A stretch of 64,000 nt of DNA from positions 7,084,648 through 7,148,647 of the forward strand of contig CM073329.1 of assembly GCA_037043015.1 (NCBI GenBank), given 5' to 3'. Below the pieces are notes generated by a model. It was given only the letters and a program-made list of their open reading frames with translations, was not told where the DNA came from and ran no database searches. Source of the DNA: Bryum argenteum (lineage: Eukaryota > Streptophyta > Bryopsida > Bryales > Bryaceae). Each line of letters starts with the position of its first letter. Within the stretch, counting starts at the first letter, position 1. Positions 11,366 to 31,945 of the stretch are shown piece after piece. Both the position numbers and the translations under genes were made by a program.

Positions 11366-12289
11366 TAGGAGGTCTTTTTTAATGGAGTAGGTTTGTTAGT
11401 AGCGATTCAAGTCTAAATTTCTTTTGAAAAAATGTCGTGATGTTCTTCTAGTAAAAATACATCATGGTGTCACATTCTATCCATTGAATTTTTGGCTTTT
11501 TTTGAAGCTTACTATCCTAAAATTATGATACTCCACCTCTTACACAAATGACGGTATGATTTTGTTACGATGTTTTTTGAGAGCTTTCAACGGTAGGGTC
11601 TTGAAGCTAACTACTATAAAAAGTACCAGCCACCTCTCATACTCCGACTTCAGAAGTAGTAATTTAGAGAACTATGTTGTAGAGCGAGGCTTTAACCAAT
11701 CACGCAAAGCTTGCAACAACAAAATAGTAAAAATACTTTGCTTCCAGTTCTAATATACATAAAATGCAATGGTTGAATATGAACAAGTAATGCTAATACA
11801 TAGTTCAAATTGTCACAACTTTTATCTCTTTGTGAAGGCACCGTACTCCTCCTAGGTGACCCATGTACCCTAAGTCATTGAGCTTGGTAGAAATACTACA
11901 CCTTTCCACTATTGTCTGTTACCATGAAGAAAATACCTTCAAAGTATATATTGGTGGTAAGTACCAAGTCAACACCTCAAAGAAGATTATTACAATGATG
12001 ATGATATTGAAAAGGCATTAAAAAGGTTCTCTCTGATTGCTTGTGAATCCCCTTCAAGAGCAAATAAATGAATGCGAGAAACAACCCATAGAGGAGAAGC
12101 TCTACAATGACCTCCAAGGCCACCATATTTAAAACCCGTGAACAAAAATTATTTGAATTTAATTTTGGGGAAAGGAGCCCTAAGATCTTGTTTAATTAGT
12201 CTCCCCACCAATTTTTATCAAATTTTAATGTACAGATCTTTGATTAAATTCAATCGAAGTTTCAAGTTTTGCAAAAACAACCTATCTTT
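11366..12289. other. Spacer, no gene seen
   Basis: AT-rich unique sequence; short frames only, none with recognisable features. Confidence 0.4.
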
Positions 12290-12557
12290 TTAACCTCTAA
12301 AGATCCAAGTAAGCCGAAATGGCTTTTTGGGGTTTCCGCAGCGATAAAAGTCAGCCAACTTTGACCATTATAATCTCAAAATCGGAAAAAAATTAACGGT
12401 TCAAATTTGACATATGAGTATAGGGTCAAGTTCACTTCAAGATCCTATGGTTGGATCTTCTAATTAATGCTTAGATTGAGTCTTTTTGGGCCTGAAGTAG
12501 AAGAGGGTCCTTTGTGATAATTTAGACCATTTTGTATCAAGGATCTTTTGGGGTTAA
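12290..12557. mobile_element. Short TTAA element, copy 2
   Basis: Bounded by TTAACCTCTAAAGATCC and GGATCTTTTGGGGTTAA. Same internal order as the copy at 3453 (CCAACTTTGACCATTATAA, then CCTATGGTTGGATCTT, then TTTAGACC). Length 268 bp, TTAA at both ends. Confidence 0.8.
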
Positions 12558-13243
12558 AGCAAATCGACCACAGTATTGTCAACTTTAGGGGATAAACAAG
12601 CGAGTGGATGACTACGCCGGGCCCCTTGGCCATACAGAGGGGCTGGCTTGCGCAGCATTCAAGTGTGGCGTCACATGTTGTCATGCTCCCATGTCATGCA
12701 TCATCTCACCTCCAAGTTTTATTCCATTCATTTTCATAACGTTATCTCGGAGTTCATTGTGATGTCATTGTTTCAGTCTCCCAGAAACATGAATAACTTG
12801 GGTCAAATATGTTCGGGTCCCCCCATGTATTTTTCCATAGTACGTAGTCCATGCCATGTGTGATGTACCTTGCCGAAAGAACTTGTAACTTTCACCTAAA
12901 GATTGGAGTTCAAGGACATGTCATAATAATTTTTCGTCCTATGTAGGACTATGGATTCCCTTTTTGACACGTTGCTCCACATGCAACGTTCGGTTATTGG
13001 ATCTTGCAATCAATAAAAGACGACCGAGTGAATGTGTAACTAACACATTCTTACATTGTTGTGAAAAAGAGTAACTTCAAGATTTTTATGATGAATGTAC
13101 GATGCAAAATTTAGAGATTGTACTTTTTATTGTATTCAGTGTATACGACATGGTGTCGCATTTCCACTTTATAAATACCGATATGTATTCTACACTTAGG
13201 GGAGCAAGAGCCTGCAATGGATTGTGATTGAATGTGTTCACTA

Positions 13244-13460
13244 CACTAAATTTGATAATTAGTGTTAGATTCACTAATTTACATAAACGTGTTATAAGTT
13301 TTTACTGCTCTTCAATAATTTTACCCACTATATTGGCCAAGATGGGGGTCCTTATATAGTATGAGAATCAATGCTCTTGGTAATTTTTTTAAAACAAAAG
13401 TAAAAACTTATAGCATTTTCAAATCTTATAATAATCTAACACTAATTATCAAATTTAGTG
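13244..13460. mobile_element. TA-flanked MITE, copy 2
   Basis: CACTAAATTTGATAATTAGT at the left and its exact inverse at the right give perfect terminal inverted repeats of at least 27 bp; TA lies on each side (13242-13243, 13461-13462). Homologous to the copy at 3018. Confidence 0.85.
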
Positions 13461-13491
13461 TAGTGAAAAGGTGGTTTGAGTAAAAGCCACG

Positions 13492-13542
13492 AGTAAAGCC
13501 ATAGTGGCACTTTGAACCATACAGTGCCACCGTGGCTTTACT
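13492..13542. other. Hairpin-forming inverted repeat
   Basis: Arms AGTAAAGCCATAGTGGCACT (13492-13511) and AGTGCCACCGTGGCTTTACT (13523-13542) pair at 18 of 20 positions around an 11-nt loop. It sits 30 bp right of the TA-flanked MITE. It could be a small foldback element or a short hairpin RNA source; nothing proves transcription. Confidence 0.6.
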
Positions 13543-13619
13543 TATGTCTTTAGTCATATGGCCTTTCCACTGATTGGTTTAGGTCAAATTGTCATTTGGA
13601 TATTCTAAGGAAATAATCC

Positions 13620-14067
13620 TAGCAACCTCAATTCCGTTAAAATGGCACAATTCCTTCTGCCATATTGCCAAAGCCATGTTGTGCCAATTTGGTCGCGTTT
13701 CTGAAACGTGCCATTTTACCGGCATATTTTTGAACTCAAAATCTCAAAGATTTATGCTTGCAAAATGGCACGTTTTTTAATACCACCCACATCTTCCATT
13801 ATATCAACAAATTTCTGTAATATCATCAAAAATTCCATAATATCACACTATTTGATGAATTTTGACCTTCAAATTTTGTCGAAGGGCAGTTTTTTCTCAA
13901 CGGCCGCTCAGAAATATCTTTGGTTTTGAGCTTTTGAGCGGCCGCTCAGAAAAATTTGCTCTATTATGTCAAAAAATGACAAAAACGAGTGTTGTTTTTT
14001 TCATTTTTTCCACCTTAAATCGTGCCATTTTACCAGAATATTGCCAAATTAACGGGATTGAGGTTTA
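13620..14067. mobile_element. AACCYCAATT-terminus element, copy 1
   Basis: Termini AACCTCAATTCCGTTAAAAT and ATTAACGGGATTGAGGTT form an inverted repeat. TAGC directly precedes the left end and follows the right end, a possible 4-bp target duplication. Repeated subterminal GTGCCATTTTACC and TGGCACAATTCC motifs and interior ATAATATCA phrases recur in copies at 33656 and 34738. No coding capacity. Confidence 0.65.
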
Positions 14068-14884
14068 GCACAAAGAATTTTGTGAGTAGAAACTCGTCGA
14101 GTAAAATTACAGATTCAAAGGTATAAATGGAACATAGTTGACTTTCTTCAAATGTTAGTTATATTGAGGCGCTAGTGAACTATAGAAAGAACTACTTTGG
14201 TCCTCAATACACACAAGCATTTAAAAGAAGAATAAAACCCAACAATTAGTGAATGTAGTGCCTCTATGTGATAGATGCTTCTAGTTTCAGGCTTAAAAGA
14301 AAAAGGGAAAAAATTAAAATAAAGAAAAAACCTTTATTTTTATTTTTATCATGAGTTATTTGTAGATTACACATATTGGTTTTGGCTATATGCCTTCTAA
14401 CTACACCAATTTCTTATTTCTTTTATCAAATGGTGTGAAGTACATGTTATAATGTGTTTTGTAACAGTATCATACTACAAATTGTCCTAAATATCTTCTT
14501 TATTTTTGTGTTTGATTTCATTGAGTTTGTTGAAGATGAAACTTTGCATACATAGAAGGAAAAATTCAAACATATTTTGGGGCCAACATGAATTGCATAC
14601 ATGGCATCATATACTCCAAAAATTCCACAGACTCAAGACCCCATATGTGAAAAAGCTTTGAGTTGTAAAGGCCCCAAGATATTGTAACACTAACATAAAT
14701 TTTATTGTAATGCATACAAAATTATGATTCATTATATTCTATCATAGCCAGATTGATTATATTGTTTATATTTTTGAAATCCTTTACCTTACTCTCATAG
14801 ATAATTTCTGTAAAAAATGTTCAAAGTTTAGAAGTGGGTAGTGAAAGTAAACATCTCCACATTCACAAGGTTGGTTTTAGTCTT
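14068..14884. other. Spacer, no gene seen
   Basis: AT-rich unique sequence with A/T homopolymer runs around 14320-14345. No supported frame. Confidence 0.4.
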
Positions 14885-15151
14885 TTAACCCCTAACTCTC
14901 CTTGTTGCAAAACGGTCTAAGTCACAAAATGTGACCTTCCTTTGGATTAAGCTCAAACAATCTCAAGCCAAGCATTATTTAAAAGATTCAACCGTAAGAT
15001 CTCAAAGTTCACTTGACATTCTTCTCACATACCAAATTTGAACCGTTCATTCTTCCTCATTTGTGAGATTATAATGATCAAAGTTGGCTAAGATTTTCTC
15101 CTGCGGGAACCTCCAAACCCGATTTGGGTTTTAAGGAAAGTTAGGGGTTAA
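14885..15151. mobile_element. Short TTAA element, copy 3 (inverted)
   Basis: TTAACCCCTAACTCTCCTTG at the left and GGAAAGTTAGGGGTTAA at the right, 267 bp. The interior matches copy 1 in reverse orientation (ATTTGTGAGATTATAATGAT, CAAAGTTGGCT). TTAA at both ends. Confidence 0.85.
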
Positions 15152-15833
15152 GCTAAAAGCTATTGCAAACGCTATGCCTATATGTGGAACTTTCAGAAAG
15201 TAAGAGTAAGAATCCTTACTAAAATCAGCAGAAAAGACAGTGCTTGCCATCTTGTTTTTAAAGACGTGGACTGAATTGAACTGTACTCTCCTGGTTCTCT
15301 AACATTTTAATGATCTTATCCTTCTATAAATCCTCGAGCCGTCTTCCAAACCAAACCTTACATTTATGCAAAAAATTGTGTTAAAAAATATTAGATTTGA
15401 CATGATCATGGACATGGAAAATTCATGCAACTTTTCACGAGCAAGTTGCAGCTAAGATTCATGTATTCCTATTAATTCAATGTTGTTTTCGAATTCGTAC
15501 CTTTTGAGTCAATGACTGACTGTGGAGATTGTGGCAAACAGTGCAGCTGTGTAAAGCTTTAAAGCCAATAACAATGACTCTTTATCGAAAGATCAGCGTG
15601 TAAGAAGGTGTTGTTTTTGAAAACTTGTTCAAGTTGTCTATGTCTTTTATTGCATATTTCATTTTTACCGACAAGTGACAACTAACGTTACACTTGTATA
15701 CCCAAGAGCTGTGATAAATTTAAAGTAAATATAAATATGGTAAATTCAAAATAGGTTTAAATGTATGAATCTATAAATTTTTGAGTGGCTTGGTCACTCA
15801 TGTAGTGTAAAGTGGATTTGGACTAGGACAAGT

Positions 15834-16312
15834 TTAACCCCTAAAGGTCTAAGCGTGCCGTGGCGACCAGTAGAATACGGTGTATTTTGGTAGTATTTGG
15901 AGTGAATGCACACCTTTAATGGGTTTGAGTTCAAACAAGAAGTTGACATTTGAATTAACCCCTAAAGGCTCTTGATGCAAAATTGTAAAAATGGACATTC
16001 CCTTACTTCAGGCCTGAAAACTCTCAATCTAAGAATTATTTGGAAGATCCAACCGTAGGATCTTGAAGTTAACTTAACCTTCCACTCACTTACCAAAATT
16101 GAACCGTTGATTCTTCTTCATTTGTGAGATTATAATGGTCAAAGTTGGCTGAATTTTGGACTCTGAAAAGCAGTTTTCGCTTTCCTAGACCTTTAGGGGT
16201 TAATGTGGTTCTAGTGAGCTATTACTATTCCAGTTTAGAGTTTCTTGTTGGTAGCAGTTCCTAATTATACGACAGCGTACATACTATCCCGAAGGGACTT
16301 TTAAGGGTTAAA
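15834..16312. mobile_element. Outer TTAA element holding a nested one
   Basis: The left end TTAACCCCTAAAGGTC at 15834 and the right end GACTTTTAAGGGTTAA at 16312 are imperfect inverted repeats (about 13 of 16). Between them a complete short TTAA element is inserted at 15955-16203. Removing it leaves about 226 bp, the usual size of the short class. The outer assignment is inference. Confidence 0.5.
15955..16203. mobile_element. Short TTAA element, copy 4 (nested)
   Basis: TTAACCCCTAAAGGCTCTTG to CCTAGACCTTTAGGGGTTAA, 249 bp, TTAA at both ends. Interior shared with other copies: TTGTGAGATTATAATGGTCA, GATCCAACCGTAGGATCTTG. Confidence 0.85.
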
Positions 16313-16530
16313 CTAAGAAGTTTAAAATTAAAATGATTTTAATCTTCTTGGTCATAGCTCTTGGTCCGTAATGTAAAAGGCCCCTTAAAGATCTTAGAAT
16401 TTTAAACACCAAAAAGACCATATCAAAAACTAGTAATTGATCCACTGTATCTGTTGCATGTACATAGTAAAGCACAAACACAATTTTAAAAATATGCTCA
16501 AAGTCTATGTCTAGTGCTCCAAGTCTATGT

Positions 16531-17004
16531 CTATGTTACCTTCAGCCATATCCATAAATTATCGCTTGGTATATATATATGGTCCCAACGAGTGCGAATG
16601 CAGTTAGAAGGCACTTCAACATCCTCATAATCGTAGTTAAAAGATACAACATACTTGTTACTTTTATACTTGGCTTTCTTGATTTTGCCTACCCACCATA
16701 CATCACCGTAATATACCTCAACGACATCTCCTTTTTTTCGTTTCATTGAAACTTGGTCTTCTCGGCGCTTTTGAGGACGCAAATATTTTGGTTTAACTAT
16801 TTCAACCAAGTGCCTACTACCAGGTTCGTCACTCTCGAGAATATCCATGTGTTCAACATGCACGCGTGTGATGCTATTGTCGATTTGTAACCTGTCAATC
16901 TTCACAATTTTGGTAATAAACCATGCGCCTCTATAACCCACTTCATCCGATCGTAACTCCACAATTTTTCCAATCGTGATCCATGGATACTTAATAGCCG
17001 ACAT
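16531..17004 (-). CDS. Small Agenet/Tudor-like domain protein
   Basis: A 157-residue frame from the ATG at 17004; an upstream in-frame ATG at 17085 would add 27 poorly supported residues from AT-rich DNA. Residues about 10-75 (GKIVELRSDEVGYRGAWF ... VEHMDIL ... LVEIVKPKYLRP) match the plant Agenet pattern, where a strand with RGAWF is followed by an acidic strand and an RP turn. Residues about 92-145 (GDVVEVYYGDVWWVGKI ... KYVVSF ... CIRTRWDHIY) form a second module with the conserved WW. Plant Agenet proteins are Royal-family readers linked to chromatin and RNA; ligand binding here is unknown. The gene appears intronless and lies among transposon relics, so a retrocopy or truncated paralogue is possible. 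Confidence 0.65.
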   Translation of the reverse strand: MSAIKYPWITIGKIVELRSDEVGYRGAWFITKIVKIDRLQIDNSITRVHVEHMDILESDEPGSRHLVEIVKPKYLRPQKRREDQVSMKRKKGDVVEVYYGDVWWVGKIKKAKYKSNKYVVSFNYDYEDVEVPSNCIRTRWDHIYIPSDNLWIWLKVT

Positions 17005-17521
17005 TGTTACCAATCGCACTTGCTCAAAGGTAAGCTCAGTATATGCAATATATAAAAGACGAATATACATATTACATATATGCATATATATTTTTAATAT
17101 GTATTTCTTTTTTATTGAAAAAAATAGCTACCATTTACTTTTAAATCTAGCTTTTCTAATGGTACTCTTTAAAAATAAAAAAAAATATTCTAAAATTAAT
17201 TGCCATTTATCTATGAAATTATTAAAGGTGAGTGAAAACATGAAGTAAAAAAATTATTCCAGAGTGTGGAATTAAAAGCTATCAAGATTACTCGATACAA
17301 GAATGTCCCTATATTTTCAAAGTTCAGCTGGGTTGAATTTAAACGTACTTAAAGATTATTTTTTGCGCTTGTGGATATCCATCATCAGAAGACTCAAAAT
17401 ACTTTAGAAGTAAGAATAATTTGTATGTATCAGAAAGATTCTTGAAACAAATACGGCACATTCCCTGTACTCTTCTGCTAATTAATCTATAGCCCGCATG
17501 GATCCCCACAGTCATCAACCT
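17005..17521. other. Spacer between the Agenet gene and tRNA
   Basis: Very AT-rich, with TATATATGCATATATA-like sequence at 17050-17095 that could serve as a promoter for the minus-strand Agenet gene. Nothing else recognised. Confidence 0.35.
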
Positions 17522-17593
17522 GGTCCCGTAGTCTAGTGGTCAGGACATTGGACTCTGAATCCAGTAACGCGAGTTCAAATCTCGCCGGGACCT
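17522..17593 (+). tRNA. tRNA-Gln (anticodon CUG)
   Basis: A complete cloverleaf can be drawn. The acceptor arms GGTCCCG and CGGGACC pair over 7 bp; the D arm is GTCT AGTGGTCA GGAC; the anticodon arm is TTGGA CTCTGAA TCCAG with anticodon CTG; the T arm is GCGAG TTCAAAT CTCGC; the discriminator is T. The B box GAGTTCAAATCTC is close to consensus GGTTCGANTCC. TTTT at about 17597 can end Pol III transcription. No intron is present. Confidence 0.95.
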
Positions 17594-17599
17594 CAGGTT

Positions 17600-19150
17600 T
17601 TGCCCCCTACGTCTGTTCCGCAGACATTTTTATGGAGAACAATTCAGAAGCATCCATGTCCTGGAAACAGGATTCTCAAACTAAATCAGATTCACTAGTG
17701 CACGATTATTTGACCAAGATACACCCTAAAAAACAGCATAGTGAAGCATATCTTCGTGAAAGTTTAAACAAATGTGTACAGCACTCTCAATCAAATAGCA
17801 AGCACCCCTAAAAACGGCACGAAAACGTACGAAATCCAATGTTCTGATACAAGAAAGTTCCTCTTCAATTCATTGACTGATGCAAGTGAGCTGATTCCAA
17901 GCATGCGAAATTAGAATATCCAGTGCACGTTTCTCAAACAAGAAAACCACTGAAAGCAAGCTAACACACTGAAGCTTCGTCTTCGGAAAGTCTAGTACGA
18001 AACTCTGCAATGAGATACAAGGAAGCTGCTTCTGAACATTCACAAACGAAATCATATCAATCATAGCAAGAATTTCAAACAAGATAAACCATAAAAGCAA
18101 CACACACTGCAGCTCCGACCTCAAAGAAGTCTTAACAGGTGTGTGGTATAATATAATACAAGGGAGCTACTTCCGAACGTGTGCATACAAATGAAGCATC
18201 CAGGGCAAGGCTTTCAAACCATAAGAAATACCTCCGTCTTTCATATGAATGTGTGTGCTACTATGATACAGGGAACCTCCTCTTCGCCATCTCTAGAAGT
18301 AGGAATTTCTTACGGTGCTCTTTCAATAAAAGTGAGCTGCTTTTAAAAAAAGCTGAATCTATCCAGAGTACGGATTTCAAACAAGCAAAACCCTAAAACC
18401 GACACTACACTGATGTTCCGTCTCCAGTAAAGCCTACAATCTGTGTGATGATACAATTGAAGCTTCACTGCAAGACCTGTAATGATATGATTTCCGATAT
18501 GTACATATTCGAACATGTGCAAACAACACCCTCAGACGAAGCATCGGGTGCATCGGTTTTTCCCAAACAGGAAAAACCCTAAAAACGATTCCCTGAAGCT
18601 CCGTTTAAGAACAATATTAGCACATAGCCATTCTATAATTAGCAGACAAAATCGAATCATCCAGTGCATAAATTTCAAACAAGAAAAACTCGAGGAGCAA
18701 CACAATCAAGCTTCGTCTTCAAAAACAAATGTGATATGATACAAGGAAGCTCCTCTCCAAGACCTAACGAAACCCTAGGCTTATGATTTCCGAACGGTAT
18801 ACATTGCTTATCTGTTAAGTTACGTTGCTTCCATACATGTGCTCACAACAATCAGATCATCCACTGCACAAATGTGAAACAATAGAACAATAAACTGAAT
18901 CTTCGACTTCAGAGAGGTTTATAGCATTTCTATGCTATCTTTGTGCAAACTACATTCTCATACAAAATTGTTTCGTCCACTGCACAGAATTCAAACAAGA
19001 AAAACTCGGAATACAATACACTGAGGCTGCGTGTCTATACAAACCGTTGATATGATACAAGGAAGCTCCTAACGAAACCCTAGGAGTATACAAATGCAGG
19101 ATGCCACCGACTACAAATGAGTGTTAGCTCCTCTGCAAACCCTAGGGCTA
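17600..19150. repeat. Diverged tandem array, about 130-160 bp units
   Basis: Around ten degenerate units repeat the phrases ATCCAGTGCACA, ATTTCAAACAAGAAAA, ACCCTAAAAACGACACACTG, AAGCTCCGTCTTC and TGATACAAGGAAGCTCCTCT, sometimes followed by ACCTAACGAAACCCTAGG (for example near 17880, 18060, 18190, 18370, 18540, 18655, 18850, 18970). The array fills the space between the tRNA and the 3' end of the small membrane-protein gene. No long frame survives. Confidence 0.7.
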
Positions 19151-19186
19151 TGATTTTATACAGACAGATGATGGGATGCGCACTGA

Positions 19187-19570
19187 CTAAGATAAGATAA
19201 TAAGCTCATGCTCATGCTCATGCTTATGCCCATGCTTATGCTTATGCTCATGGGAATGCTCACGGCGTTGTTTGTTGATGTCGTGAAGTGTGCCTTCATC
19301 CAGAGCTTCCACGATCTCGTCTTCCTCGATTTGCGACTGCGTGCGAGTATCAGGAAACGCTTTCATAATCATTTCTTTCTTGGCTTTGTTGTCCACTTCT
19401 TCCACTAAGATGACGGCGGGGTCCTTGGGAGGCTTGGGCTCCTCTTTGGCCGGATTGAGAATGCCGCCGAACCCGAGCTCCAACACCGCCCAGCCTATCG
19501 CAAGCCCTGCTGCTCCTATTATCGCCGCCAACAATACATTACTCTTCCTTTCTTCGTCTTGCCTCGCCAT
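19187..19570 (-). CDS. Small single-pass membrane protein with His-rich tail
   Basis: A single-exon frame of 127 residues from the ATG at 19570; the preceding codon is GTG. Residues about 1-10 are charged (MARQDEERKS), 11-36 form one hydrophobic segment with Gly and Ala (NVLLAAIIGAAGLAIGWAV), then follows a Pro/Lys/Glu linker (KEEPKPPKDP), an acidic middle (QIEEDEIVEALDEG) and a C-terminal HSHEHKHKHGHKHEHEHE block. The His/Glu tail could bind divalent metals such as Zn or Ni, but it is also encoded by a CATGCTCATGCTTATG-type simple repeat and may be low-complexity drift. I do not recognise the family. The balanced composition makes a real gene likely. No signal-peptide cleavage site is obvious. 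Confidence 0.6.
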   Translation of the reverse strand: MARQDEERKSNVLLAAIIGAAGLAIGWAVLELGFGGILNPAKEEPKPPKDPAVILVEEVDNKAKKEMIMKAFPDTRTQSQIEEDEIVEALDEGTLHDINKQRREHSHEHKHKHGHKHEHEHELIILS

Positions 19571-19599
19571 CACAAAATGCTATACTCGGAAAACAACAC

Positions 19600-19900
19600 C
19601 CAAAGCTCCCTGATGCTCCGCCTCTTTAAGATACTTTGGACCCCACAAAACGCAAGAATCAAATGCAATTTCTGAGGCTTCGAGAAGCTAAATTCTTGCC
19701 TCACTAGAATGCAACTATCGAAGAACAATACCCACAGTTTCTGATACTTCGCCTCTTCAAGGTAATTTGAACCCGCAGAATCAGAAAATGAACCTGGTAT
19801 TTGCTGAGGCTTTGATTGACACTTTGAGAACCTAAAATTGGACCCCACTGAATCGAAGAACAGGACCCACAATTTCTGAAGCTTCGATTTCGAAGCTCGA
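19600..19900. repeat. Short diverged tandem repeat upstream of the His-tail gene
   Basis: Phrases ACAATACCCACAGTTTCTGA, TGCTTCGCCTCTTCAAG and TTTGGACCCCACAGAATC recur three times in about 280 bp. This makes a minus-strand frame with repeated KLWVLFFDS peptides; I read that as a by-product of the repeat in a 5' leader or promoter, not a protein. Confidence 0.55.
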
Positions 19901-20973
19901 ATACATGAGCTCGGACATGATGAGAGGTGGCTCATCGTCTTTGAGCCATGTGCCAACTGGCAATATATGCCAGCTGGAATACACAGAGATTGCATGGCGT
20001 GTCAGCATCGAAAGGACTACTTCATCCTCACAAAGCTGACTTCTGCTTTTTACATCGAAAAAAAGAGAGAAGAAAACAGGCTTCTGCATCTGAATGAGCA
20101 ATTTGATACAGCGAAGGTTTTTTTGAATCGCGTTGTGGGTGGTGGTTTGCAAAGGATGAAGCATTCGAAAGTATGAAAACTGCATATTAAGCTATTATCA
20201 TTCAGGTCCTAATTCTGTGCACATACGCATGAGGGTTACTTCTCTTACAACCACGAGCAGGCCTTTTGTCACAAACATACACAATCACAAACTACTACTG
20301 CTACATGAACCCTTGTAGGATACCAAGTAAGAAGAACAATTATGCCAACAAATTTGCATGCAGTAATAGAGAACAGAATGTATGCTGTGCACTCAATGAA
20401 AAGAAGGTACAGAAGCCAGCTTGTTAGAGGGGTCACAGACAGTTAAATTGATAATCTGCTCAGGCTTCTCAGATATGTACCTGATTGATTGTCATATCTT
20501 TGTCCAAGAAAAGGTTTCCAAGTCTATCTGGAAATGTAATCTTCGCAAGGATACAATGACAGAACAAGAATAGCATGATAGGATCAGAGACAAAAAGGAC
20601 AGTCAGATAAAATCATCAAACCCCAAGCCTGGTGATTAATTAGAAAAGGTCTCTCAGGTCTGCTGCTGGCAGAGGTGGGTTCCAATGAAAGCTATACTAC
20701 AAGCTAATACTACAATGGGGGTAAAACTAGAGTGGTACCCTGTCAATGCACTACTCTTCTTCTCTATTTGTACACACTGAATGACATTATCTGCTGGGAG
20801 TAGGCCTTTTTTAAGGACGAGAAACCCAAAACCTGCCTGCCAGCACAAAATCCCTATCGAAAGTGGTGGTGGTGTGCACACACCAAGTGATGATACAAGG
20901 CGGAAGGCAACATGTTGCCTTCCTGACTACGGTGCTTGGATGATTGATTCTACACCCAAAGAAGAAGATGAAA
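19900..20973. other. 3' flank of the MAP3K gene
   Basis: About 800-1,000 bp downstream of the MAP3K stop codon holds only short frames. It probably contains the 3' UTR of that gene and the promoter of the small membrane-protein gene. No polyadenylation site was fixed. Confidence 0.4.
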
Positions 20974-30410
<9,437 letters not shown>

Positions 30411-31945
30411 GATGACAAGAAGAAGATCTCAGTAACAACAACAACGAAGGCCCGCGTCCGGCCTGCTGCTCCCTCAAGTAACAAGGTTGCGCAGCCCTCA
30501 TTGTGCCTGCACAAGGCCGACCTCCTTCAAATGCACGCCACCACGCATGAGGCACCACCAGACTGCGGCCTGCCCCAATGCCCCATTGTCAACCCATTCT
30601 GCCACCATCGGTACCTCTACTCTCGCTACTCGAACACCAATTTCATAGCCTACTCTCCCTCCAAACTCACTCACTCGATCAATTTCATTAAAAATTCCCA
30701 CTGCCTTCTATTCCGGAACCACTGATTACTCCAACTGGTCGCTTCACAACTTACAGATCTGCTCACTAGGTCTCACATATGTAACTTGAATAAGCTCCAC
30801 ACTGCAACTCAAAATGCCATCAATTCCAGCAACCAAACCCTAATCTCGCGATAGTTCGTAAAACCACGAAGCAGTCCTCTATTGTCCTGGATTCCTTTCA
30901 AGTACGCCAAGCTCGTTGAAAAACTAGCTCAGATTGTAATCACGGATCTGCTTCCTAATCTCCACACTGGAACTCTAACCTAATGCACTCGATCGAAATC
31001 CTTCTGCTAATTCGAGCAACCAAACCCTAATCCGGCAGAATGAGAGAAAAAACACGGCCGCCGATCTCCTCCAATATCTGGCATCCCTTCAAGTGGCAGA
31101 AAGAAAGAAACCAGCTTCACTTTCCCGGAAAGTCTTATATCCACAGATCTGCTTCCTAATTTCGACAAACGCGAGTAATGTCCACACTGCAACTTTGATC
31201 AAAATCAGTCGTGAGAATTGGAGCAGCGAAACCCTAATCCGGCTGAATGGGCGGAATCACGGCCGCCAACGATCAATGCCCTGCGCTAGCGAGACTTTCA
31301 AGGGGCAGATTCAGCAAGTGGGCGGAAGGTGCCAGTGATCTAGTGAGTGAGAGAGTTGGGCAAAGAGAGCAATTGAGCTCGCGAACGAGGGATCGACAGG
31401 GATGTGAGCAGTTGGAGAGTGTGGCGAGCAGAGCAAGGAGCGGCAGATCTGGCGACTACAGGGCAACAACCCAAAAAACCAGAAGCTGAAAATGCGCAGG
31501 CAATGAGAACGAGCCCACCATCAGAAAATGCCAACCCGCAACAGCTGCACTGCAGCACGGGAACAGATCAGTGTTGGTGGCTCCTGCCGCCGGCACTCGG
31601 GAACTGTTCCCCTCTCCTGCTCCTTTCGAGTTCCCCTTGCCTCCTGTTGCCGTCTCTTGGAACTATCTTACAAGAGTGTGGACCGTTTGCAACTCGGCTA
31701 AGAAATTAGACATGTAACGTTTCAGAACTTGCCTTGTGCTACGAACAAAAAATGTTGAGAGTGAAGAGCAAGGAGCCGAGTCGAGCGAAGAGCAACGATC
31801 CAAGTCGAGCAAATACATAAGCAGATAGAGTAGAGAGCAGAAAAAAGAGCAAAGCGGATTCGAGAAAAGAGTATAGAGCGGAATCAAGCAAAGAGGGAAG
31901 TCATGTGTAGAAATGTGACGGCGGCTCGATATATATAAAAACATA
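30411..31945 (-). promoter_or_regulatory. Leader and promoter region of the MAP3K gene
   Basis: Upstream of the MAP3K start codon the minus strand is pyrimidine-rich, with degenerate CTTTGCTC/GACTCGGCTC phrases at 31740-31890. A TATA-like TTTTATATATAT lies at 31929-31940 on the same strand, followed by CGAGCCGCCGTCAC. This suggests a leader of up to 1.5 kb, perhaps with an intron. The several overlapping short frames on both strands look like chance frames in GC-richer leader DNA. Confidence 0.4.

Noticed and set aside
3453..16203. CCCTAAA within the element ends taken as interstitial telomere repeats
   Set aside because: The motif occurs singly at element ends (CCCCTAAA) and never in tandem, so it is part of the terminal inverted repeat.
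17536..17811. 91-codon plus-strand frame
   Set aside because: Overlaps the tRNA-Gln gene and continues into the repeat array.
19570..19995. 141-codon minus-strand frame with repeated KLWVLFFDS peptides
   Set aside because: The repeats follow a DNA tandem repeat upstream of the His-tail gene; composition is not protein-like.
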